Assembly: GCF_003963535.1 (NCBI RefSeq)
Contig: NZ_CP034539.1
Coordinates: 8,122,001-8,186,000, forward strand
DNA: 64,000 bases
Reading direction: 5' to 3'
Source: Streptomyces cyaneochromogenes
GTDB lineage: Bacteria > Actinomycetota > Actinomycetes > Streptomycetales > Streptomycetaceae
The notes beneath the pieces are model-generated. The model was not told the origin of the DNA. It was given only the letters and a program-made list of their open reading frames with translations, and did no database searches. Made by a program: the position numbers and the translations under genes. The stretch's first letter is position 1. Each line of letters opens with the position of its first letter. This document shows, one piece after another, positions 34,837 through 41,777 of the stretch.

Positions 34837-36093
34837 GTGGACGGTCAACCGCACGACGTACGCGACGAGTTGCAGCGCGATCCCTACCCGCACTACGACC
34901 GCGCCCGCCGTGCGAAGGGACTGACCCGCGTCCCCGAGCTCGATGCCTGGCTGGTCGCCCGGGACGCCGACGTACGCGAAGTGCTGCGCAGGCCGCAGGA
35001 CTTCTCGTCGGCGAACAGCCTTCTGCCCGACGTGCTGCCCTCGCCCGCCGCGCTCGCCGTCCTCGGCGGCGGATTCGGCGGGCGGCCCGTCGTCGTCACC
35101 TCCGACGGCGCCCGGCACCAGCGGTTGCGGGCCCCCATCGTGCGCGGGCTGTCCCCGTCCCGGGTCGCCGCCGTCCTGCCCTACGCCGCCGAGCGCGCCG
35201 CCGCTCTGGTCGACGCCTTCGCCCTGGACCCGAAGAACGGCCGGGTCGAGCTGATGTCGGCCTACGCCCAGCGCCTTCCAGGCGACGTCATCGGCAGGAT
35301 CGTCGGCCTCGACCCCGCCGACGTGCCGGCCGTCGTGCACGGCGGCCGTCGCGCCGAGGAACTGCTGTTCCGTCCGCTGGAGGAGGACGAGCAGATCGCC
35401 GCCGCCGAGGACGTCGTGGCGATGCAGCACATCCTCGACCGGTACGTCCGCGAGCGGCACGCACGGCCCCGGGAGGACCTGGTCACGGAGATCGTCGCGT
35501 CGGTCGCCGAGGGCGCCGAGGCCACCGGGGCCACCAAGGGCACCGAGGGCGAACTCACCCTGGAGCAGCGGCACGAAGCCGTCGCCCACCTCCAGAACCT
35601 GCTCATCGCGGGCCACCTGACGACCACCGCCCTGATCGGCACGAGCGTCATGCACCTCCTGCGGCATCCCCGCCAGTGGGAGCTGCTGTGCGCCGAGCCC
35701 GAGAGGATCCCCGCGGCGGTCGAGGAGGCCGCCCGCTACGACAGCGCCCTCCAGGGCTTCCGCCGGGTCACCACCCGCACGGTCACCGTGGCGGGCACCG
35801 AACTCCCGGCCGGATCCGAGGTGTTCGTGGCGTTCGGCGCCGCCAACCGCGATCCCGGGCGCCATCCGGACCCGGACACCTTCGACATCACCCGCACCCC
35901 CGGCCGCCACCTCGCCTTCGGCCTCGGCGTGCACGGCTGCCCGGGCGCACAGCTCGCCCGCGAGCAACTGCGCCTGACCCTTGAGGAGTTGACCCGCAGA
36001 CTTCCCGGCATACGGCTGGCGGTGGACCACCCGGTCACCATGCGACCGACGATGATCCACCGCTCTCCGTACCGTCTGCACCTCACCTGGTGA
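34837..36093 (+). CDS. Cytochrome P450 with an altered I-helix motif
   Basis: A 418-residue P450 with a GTG start. The heme-binding motif FGLGVHGCPG (Cys368) and the ExxR pair (Glu297, Arg300) are intact. The I-helix, normally A-G-x-[D/E]-T-[T/S], reads AGHLTT (258-263), so Leu261 replaces the acidic residue used in oxygen activation; Thr262 remains. That is uncommon and may mark non-standard chemistry. No ferredoxin, ferredoxin reductase or biosynthetic partner is next to it. It ends 9 bases from the convergent GH43 gene. Confidence 0.92.
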   Translation: MDGQPHDVRDELQRDPYPHYDRARRAKGLTRVPELDAWLVARDADVREVLRRPQDFSSANSLLPDVLPSPAALAVLGGGFGGRPVVVTSDGARHQRLRAPIVRGLSPSRVAAVLPYAAERAAALVDAFALDPKNGRVELMSAYAQRLPGDVIGRIVGLDPADVPAVVHGGRRAEELLFRPLEEDEQIAAAEDVVAMQHILDRYVRERHARPREDLVTEIVASVAEGAEATGATKGTEGELTLEQRHEAVAHLQNLLIAGHLTTTALIGTSVMHLLRHPRQWELLCAEPERIPAAVEEAARYDSALQGFRRVTTRTVTVAGTELPAGSEVFVAFGAANRDPGRHPDPDTFDITRTPGRHLAFGLGVHGCPGAQLAREQLRLTLEELTRRLPGIRLAVDHPVTMRPTMIHRSPYRLHLTW

Positions 36094-36097
36094 GGTG
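36079..36097. terminator. Short bidirectional hairpin between P450 and GH43 genes
   Basis: CACCTCACC-T-GGTGAGGTG is a near-continuous palindrome overlapping the P450 stop codon, in a 9-base gap between convergent genes. Confidence 0.5.
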
Positions 36098-36102
36098 GTG
36101 CC

Positions 36103-37551
36103 TCACTGGGCGTAGAACGTGGCGTCCGCCCTGTCCGTCGCCGTGCTCGGCGTCTGGATGTACAGCAGGTACGCGTAGTGCCTGATGTAGCGCCCCGTGT
36201 AGTTGTACGACTCGTACGAGACCCCCGCCGAGTCGGACAGTCCCGCCCGCTTGTAGAAGCTGGCGTCGGACGCGAACGACGCCGTGCCGTCGTTCTTCTC
36301 CACCCACACCTCGGAGTTCTTGTGCCGCAGGTAGTAGCCGGGGAAGTTCGCCGACTCCAGGGAGACCGTGCCGGTGCCGGCGAGACCGGTGACGACCCGG
36401 AACTGCGAGTCGGCGAGCGGCGAGACGTTCGCCTCGATCTTGGCGCGGTACTCCCAGTGCCGGATGAACCGGTCCGCGAAGTTGTACGACGAGAAGCGCT
36501 GCGGCGTGACTCCGTCGGCCACCGGGATGCCGAAGTCGGGGGTGCCGTCGGCCTTCCAGTACAGCTTCTGGAAGCGGGTGCGGCGGTTGGGGTCGGCGAG
36601 CGCGTCGCCGCTGATGTTCTTGTAGTCGCGGTCGTGGTAGACGAGGATGTCCGACTTGCCGTCCTCGGAGACGGTGAAGCTGTTGTGACCGGGACCGTAC
36701 TGGCCGGTGGCGTCGTTGCTCTTGAAGACCGGCTCGGGGTTCTTGGTCCAGGACGCCGGGTTCATCAGGTCGGCCGTGGCGTCGGCGGTCAGCAGGCCGA
36801 GGCAGTAGTTGGCGTCGGTGGCGCTGGCGGAGAAGGTCATGAAGACCTTGCTGCCGTGCTGGATGAAGGCCGGGCCCTCGTTGACCGTCGCGCCGACCTT
36901 CTCCCAGGCGTGGGTGGGCCGGGCGATCATCACGGGGCTGCCGGTGATGGTCCATGGGCTGGACATCCGGGCCAGGTAGATGTTGGTGCCCGCGCCGACG
37001 GCGGGGTCGTTCTGCGCCCAGCTGAGGTAGCGGGTGCCGTTGTGCACGAACGTCGTGGCGTCGAGCGAGAAGGTGTCCAGGGGCAGGGAGATGCGGCCCT
37101 TCTCGGTCCAGGTGCCGGTGAGCGGGTTGGCGGAGCTGGACTCCAGGACGTACGGCCGGATCCGCCACTTGTCGTTGGACCAGCCGGCGGTGAAGTAGAC
37201 GTACCACTTGCCGTCGATGAAGTGGATCTCCGGGGCCCAGATGTGGGCGCCCATCTCACCGCTCGCGTGCTTGGTCCAGATCGTGGTCTCCGGGGCGGTG
37301 GAGAGCCCCTGCAGAGTGGTGGCCCGGCGCATGACGATCCTGTCGTACGCCGGAACGGTCGCCGTGAAGTAGTAGAAGCCGTCGGTGTGCTTGAAGATGT
37401 GTGGATCGGCGCGCTGCAGCGCGATCGGGTTGGTGAAGGTCACGGCGGGGGAGGCGGGCACGGCCGCCCGGGCGGCGGGACCGGGCCCGGCGAGGCAGGC
37501 CGCGAGGGCCATCAGGACGGCCATGAGCAGCCGTACGGCATTGCGTCTCAA
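36103..37551 (-). CDS. Secreted GH43 arabinofuranosidase with AbfB (CBM42) domain
   Basis: A 482-residue secreted enzyme from a TTG at 37551 that follows GGAGAAG. A Sec signal peptide (LLMAVLMALAACLAG...ARA) ends near residue 28. The five-bladed propeller carries the three GH43 acids: Asp in RADPHIF, Asp in FSLDATTF and Glu in VNEGPAF. Residues about 345-482 form an AbfB arabinose-binding beta-trefoil (VSLESANFPGYYLRHKN, YNYTGRYIRHYAYLLYI). It should release arabinose side chains from arabinoxylan or arabinan outside the cell. A second GH43 gene lies 30 bases upstream on the same strand. Confidence 0.92.
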   Translation of the reverse strand: MRRNAVRLLMAVLMALAACLAGPGPAARAAVPASPAVTFTNPIALQRADPHIFKHTDGFYYFTATVPAYDRIVMRRATTLQGLSTAPETTIWTKHASGEMGAHIWAPEIHFIDGKWYVYFTAGWSNDKWRIRPYVLESSSANPLTGTWTEKGRISLPLDTFSLDATTFVHNGTRYLSWAQNDPAVGAGTNIYLARMSSPWTITGSPVMIARPTHAWEKVGATVNEGPAFIQHGSKVFMTFSASATDANYCLGLLTADATADLMNPASWTKNPEPVFKSNDATGQYGPGHNSFTVSEDGKSDILVYHDRDYKNISGDALADPNRRTRFQKLYWKADGTPDFGIPVADGVTPQRFSSYNFADRFIRHWEYRAKIEANVSPLADSQFRVVTGLAGTGTVSLESANFPGYYLRHKNSEVWVEKNDGTASFASDASFYKRAGLSDSAGVSYESYNYTGRYIRHYAYLLYIQTPSTATDRADATFYAQ

Positions 37552-37580
37552 GGTGCTTCTCCAATGCGGGAGTCGGAAGA

Positions 37581-39089
37581 TCAGGTCGCGGGTACGAGGC
37601 GCCACTGCTGGCAGTTGTTGTTCAGCCACGTCCACTGCCGTACGTCGGTGCCGTTCGCGGTGCCGCAGTCGGCGACGTCGGCGACCTTGCCGCTGGACTC
37701 GTTGACGATCCGCACGTAGTCGCCGCTCGCGGTGAACACGAGGCGGTAGCGCTGGCACTTGTTGTTGAGCCAGGACCACTGCCGGATGTCGGCGCCGTCG
37801 GCGGCGGAGCACGCGGCGGTGTCCATCACCTTGCCGGTGGCGACGTTGACCAGCCGGTTGGTGTCGTCGCCGAGGTCCTCGACCCGCCACTTCTGGTTGG
37901 CGCCGCCGGTGCAGGTCCACTGGAAGATGTTGGTGCCGTCGGCGGTGTTGCCGCCGTTCACATCCAGGCACTTGCCGCTGCCCCGGTTGACGAGGGTGTA
38001 CGACGTCGGCGTCGCGGCCGTCTCGCCGGACGGGCCGGGGAGCGTGGTGCCGAGGGCGACGGGGGTGCCGAAGTTCGGGGTGCCGTCGGCGTTCCAGGTG
38101 AACTCCTGGGCGCGGGTGGCGCGTCCGTTGCCGCAGCCGCCGTTCGACGCGGAGTTGGCGTGGTAGACGATCCAGTTCTCGGTGCCGTCGGGCGAGGTGA
38201 AGAAGCCGTTGTGGCCGGGGCCGTAGACGCTGTTGGCGTCACTGCGCTGGAAGACGGGCGTCTGCTTCTTGGTCCAGGATGCCGGGTTGAGCGGGTCGGA
38301 GCCGGTCAGCTCGAGCTGGCCGAGCTTGTAGTCGGCGGTACCGCAGAAGCTCGCGGAGTACGTCAGGAAGGTGCGGCCGTTGTGGTAGAGCGGCTCGGGG
38401 CCCTCGTTGACGGGGCTGCCGGAGCGTTCCCAGTCCAGGGTCGGGCTGGAGATGATGGTGAAGGTGCTGCTCGCGAGGGTGTACGGATTGCTCATGGGCG
38501 CGATGACCAGGCTCTGCGTGCTGCCGTTGATGAACCCGCTGCCCACCAGGTACAGCTTGTTGTTCGCCTGCAGCACACTCGCGTCGATCAGCCAGCCGCC
38601 CGGCGTGAGATTGGAGCCGGTGAGCGAGCCCTTGTAGGTGTACGGCCCCATCGGGTCGGTGCCGGCGCTCTCCAGGACGTGCGTGCGCTGCGAGTCGCAG
38701 CAGGCGACGCCGCTCTGGCCGGCCGAGTAGTACACGTACCAGCGGCCGTTGAGGAGGTGCATTTCCGGGGCCCAGAAGTTGGTGTTGCGCGTCGACGTGG
38801 TGTCCGCATACACCTGCACGTTGGGCGCGGTGGCGAGGCCCGCGAGGGTCGGCGACTTGCGGATGCCGAGGATGCCGGTGAACGTCGTGGTGATCAGGTA
38901 GTAGTTGCCGTCGTGGTACTGCAGCCAGGGGTCGGCGCCCTTGAACGACTTCAGCGGGTTCGTGTACGGGCGGCCGTCCGCCGCGGACGCCGGTTGTGTG
39001 GTCGCCACCAGGGCCAGCAGGGCGGTGAGCACACAGAGGATCAGTGATCTGCGGCGTTTCCTGAGCGACCGGTGAGACATCCGGGGCAT
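37581..39089 (-). CDS. Secreted GH43 enzyme with ricin-type (CBM13) domain
   Basis: A 502-residue secreted enzyme. The signal peptide spans residues 1-36 (LILCVLTALLALVATTQPASA). GH43 acids are Asp in KGADPWLQY, Asp in WLIDASVL and Glu in VNEGPEPL, with the family NFWAPEMH segment. Residues about 365-502 are a ricin beta-trefoil with three QxW repeats (ANQKWRVE, KCQRYRLV in place of one QxW, NCQQWRLV). It is likely an arabinanase or arabinofuranosidase. The next GH43 gene starts 30 bases after its stop, so the two are cotranscribed and probably act on one polymer. Confidence 0.92.
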   Translation of the reverse strand: MPRMSHRSLRKRRRSLILCVLTALLALVATTQPASAADGRPYTNPLKSFKGADPWLQYHDGNYYLITTTFTGILGIRKSPTLAGLATAPNVQVYADTTSTRNTNFWAPEMHLLNGRWYVYYSAGQSGVACCDSQRTHVLESAGTDPMGPYTYKGSLTGSNLTPGGWLIDASVLQANNKLYLVGSGFINGSTQSLVIAPMSNPYTLASSTFTIISSPTLDWERSGSPVNEGPEPLYHNGRTFLTYSASFCGTADYKLGQLELTGSDPLNPASWTKKQTPVFQRSDANSVYGPGHNGFFTSPDGTENWIVYHANSASNGGCGNGRATRAQEFTWNADGTPNFGTPVALGTTLPGPSGETAATPTSYTLVNRGSGKCLDVNGGNTADGTNIFQWTCTGGANQKWRVEDLGDDTNRLVNVATGKVMDTAACSAADGADIRQWSWLNNKCQRYRLVFTASGDYVRIVNESSGKVADVADCGTANGTDVRQWTWLNNNCQQWRLVPAT

Positions 39090-39329
39090 ACGAAACCGTC
39101 CCTATCCGTAATTCTGTCCGTGATTTCGAACGGAGTTCGTGATTCCGATCGTTGCTGGGTCAGAAGATAAAAGTGGGGCATGTCTCCGTCAACGGTTTCG
39201 TCATACGTGCTTTACAAACCCGCGTGCGGACGCACGCCCGGCGCGGGTGTGCGATGGTGCGCTTGCCCGTTCAGGTGATCAACCGACGGATGGCTCCCGA
39301 AACCCCAACTGCCCCCGTATCCAGGGCAT

Positions 39330-41333
39330 ATGGAAAATCACCGCGCGTCCGACGGCCCGACTTCCCTCTCCCGGCGGACGTTCGCGACCGCGTCCGCCAC
39401 GACGGCCGTCGCCCTCGCCGCTTTGACTCCCGCGTCGGCGGCCGCCGCACCCGCGGCGCCCGCCGCCCCTCACCGACCGAAGTCCACCGCCGACTGGGAC
39501 ACCTGCCTGGCCGTCGCCCGCGCCCTGCTGGTGGTCGACGAACACGACCGGCCGCTCGTGCCGGAGTACCGCAGGATCCTCGACTCCGGACTCCCGCGCA
39601 CGGCGACGAAGACCGCGAGAAAGATCCTCGTCGTGGGCGCAGGACCGGCCGGCCTGGTCGCCGCCTGGCTGCTGAAGCGGGCCGGGCACCACGTCACCCT
39701 CGTCGAGGCCAACGGCAACCGCGTCGGCGGCCGTATCAAGACCTTCCGCACCGGCGGGCACGAGCACGCGGCGCAGGCCTTCGCCGACCCCGCCCAGTAC
39801 GCGGAGGCCGGCGCCATGCGCATCCCCGGCAGCCACCCGCTGGTGATGCAACTGATCGACCAACTCGGTGTGAAACGCCGCCGGTTCCACCTCGTCGACG
39901 TCGACGGCGAGGGCAAGCCCGTCAACAACGCCTGGCTGCACGTCAACGGCGTCCGCGTGCGCCGCTCCGCGTACGCGAAGGAGCCGCGCAGGATCAACCG
40001 CTCCTTCGGCGTGCCCCGCGAGTACTGGGACACGCCCTCCTCGACCATCCTGCGCCGGGCCCTGGACCCCGTACGCGACGAGTTCAGCACCGTCGGCCCG
40101 GACGGCAAACGCGTCGACAAGCCGATGCCCGAGCGGGTCAAGGGCTGGGCGCGGGTCGTGCAGAAGTACGGCGACTGGTCGATGTACCGCTTCCTGACCG
40201 AGGAGGCCGGCTTCGACGAGCGGACCATCGACCTGATCGGCACCCTGGAGAACCTCACCTCACGGCTGCCGCTCTCCTTCATCCACAGCTTCATCAGCCA
40301 GTCGCTGATCAGCCCGGACACCGCGTTCTGGGAGCTGGTCGGCGGCACGGCGACGCTTCCCGACGCGCTGCTGAAGGAGGTCGCCGACGTCCTGCGCCTC
40401 GACCGGCGGGCCACGCACATCGAGTACTGGGCCCCCGGCCGGCCCGGCGCCGACGACACCTCCCACGTGGGCGCCAAGGGCCCGCACGTCTGGATCGACA
40501 CCGTCTCCGAGGGCCGGGACGGCAAGGTCGTGCGCGAGGGGTTCACCGGTGACCTCGCGATCGTCACGGTGCCGTTCTCGGGGCTCAGGCAGGTGCAGGT
40601 CAGCCCGCTGATGTCGTACCGGAAGCGGCGGGCGGTGGCCGAGCTGCACTACGACAGCGCGACCAAGGTGCTGCTCGAATTCGGCCTGCGCTGGTGGGAG
40701 TTCACGGAGGCCGACTGGAAGCGCGAGCTCGACTCCGTACGGCCCGGCCTCTACGACGACTACCGCAAGGGCAAGGCGCCCGCCGACGGCAGCCTCCTCG
40801 GCGCCCACCCCTCCGTCCCGGACGGCCACATCAGCGAGGCGCAGCGCGTGCACTACGCCGCCAACCGCTGGGGCACCCGTGACCAGCCCGAGGCGGCGCA
40901 CATCATCGGCGGCGGCTCGGTCTCCGACAACTCCAACCGGTTCATGATCAACCCCTCCCACCCGATCGAGGGCAGCAAGGGCGGCGTCGTCCTCGCTTCC
41001 TACAGCTGGGCCGACGACGCCTCCCGCTGGGACTCCCTCGACGAGGACGCCCGCTACCCGCACGCGCTGCGGGGCCTGCAACAGGTCTACGGCCAGCGCG
41101 TCGAGGTGTTCTACACCGGGGCCGGGCGCACACAGAGCTGGCTGCGCGACCCGTACGCGTACGGGGAGGCGTCCGTGCTTCTCCCCGGCCAGCACACGGA
41201 ACTGCTGGAAGCGATCCGCACCCCCGAGGGCCCGTTGTACTTCGCCGGGGACCACACGTCGGTGAAGCCGTCGTGGATCGAGGGTGCGCTCGAGTCGGGC
41301 GTGCGGGCGGCGCTGGAGGCGCACGGGGACTGA
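39330..41333 (+). CDS. Tat-exported flavin L-amino-acid oxidase (L-glutamate-oxidase type)
   Basis: A 667-residue flavoprotein. The N-terminus has a twin-arginine signal (LSRRTFATASATTAVALAAL). The FAD-binding motif VVGAGPAGLVAAWLL is near residue 101, followed by VEANGNRVGGRIKTF and the C-terminal FAD contact GPLYFAGDHTS...WIEGALESG. The overall pattern is very like the Streptomyces L-glutamate oxidase (ADPAQYAEAGAMR, TKVLLEFGLRWWEFTEADWKREL). Such enzymes deaminate an L-amino acid to the 2-oxo acid with ammonia and hydrogen peroxide. Substrate preference is not fixed by what can be read here. Confidence 0.9.
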   Translation: MENHRASDGPTSLSRRTFATASATTAVALAALTPASAAAAPAAPAAPHRPKSTADWDTCLAVARALLVVDEHDRPLVPEYRRILDSGLPRTATKTARKILVVGAGPAGLVAAWLLKRAGHHVTLVEANGNRVGGRIKTFRTGGHEHAAQAFADPAQYAEAGAMRIPGSHPLVMQLIDQLGVKRRRFHLVDVDGEGKPVNNAWLHVNGVRVRRSAYAKEPRRINRSFGVPREYWDTPSSTILRRALDPVRDEFSTVGPDGKRVDKPMPERVKGWARVVQKYGDWSMYRFLTEEAGFDERTIDLIGTLENLTSRLPLSFIHSFISQSLISPDTAFWELVGGTATLPDALLKEVADVLRLDRRATHIEYWAPGRPGADDTSHVGAKGPHVWIDTVSEGRDGKVVREGFTGDLAIVTVPFSGLRQVQVSPLMSYRKRRAVAELHYDSATKVLLEFGLRWWEFTEADWKRELDSVRPGLYDDYRKGKAPADGSLLGAHPSVPDGHISEAQRVHYAANRWGTRDQPEAAHIIGGGSVSDNSNRFMINPSHPIEGSKGGVVLASYSWADDASRWDSLDEDARYPHALRGLQQVYGQRVEVFYTGAGRTQSWLRDPYAYGEASVLLPGQHTELLEAIRTPEGPLYFAGDHTSVKPSWIEGALESGVRAALEAHGD

Positions 41334-41345
41334 GCCCCCGTGCGG

Positions 41346-41522
41346 CTAGGCGGCGTCCGCCTCCGCCCTGGCCCGTACCGCGTCGGCCGGATCCCATCCC
41401 CGGCGCGGTACGGAGGCCGGCGACGGACGGGTGTACGGGTCCTGGGGCGCGCCGAGCACCCGGTCCGTCGGGCCCTGCTCGACCAGCGTGCCGCGCCGCA
41501 TCACCATCGTCTCCCTGAGCTG
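41346..41522 (-). pseudogene. 3' remnant of an oligopeptide-type ABC transporter ATPase
   Basis: The reverse strand reads MVMRRGTLVEQGPTDRVLG and then PQDPYTRPSPASVPRRGWDP before a stop at 41346. This is the characteristic C-terminus of Opp/Dpp-type ATP-binding subunits. Walker A, Walker B and signature motifs are absent because the frame abuts another gene fragment at about 41520. Confidence 0.65.
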
Positions 41523-41741
41523 GGAGAGGTCTTCGAGGACCGGGTCGACGCCGTCCTCACCGCGCCCCACACCCCGACCGGCAACACGAACGAGGCCCTC
41601 ACCGGCCTGGTCGTCGCCGACGCGCTCGTACTCGCCCTGACCACCCTGGACGAGACCCGGGCCGGGGAGCACTCCCACCAGCTGACGGCACTGCGCGAAC
41701 AGCTTCTCGCGCAGAAGGAGCCGCGTACGCGCAAGGCCTGA
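41517..41741 (+). pseudogene. 3' remnant of a SIS-domain (RpiR-like) gene
   Basis: The forward strand reads LGEVFEDRVDAVLTAPHTP, then NEALTGLVVADALVLALTT and HSHQLTALREQLL before a stop at 41741. The pattern resembles the last third of a sugar-isomerase (SIS) domain as in RpiR regulators. No start codon or helix-turn-helix precedes it. It touches the ABC remnant end to end. Confidence 0.45.
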
Positions 41742-41777
41742 GGCCACTGACTGCCGTCGTATCGCGCGTTACGGCCG

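Noticed and set aside
4005..36093. A RiPP biosynthetic cluster built from the radical SAM, LanC-like and P450 genes
   Set aside because: The genes are separated by 27 kb of unrelated genes and no precursor peptide, protease or exporter was found.
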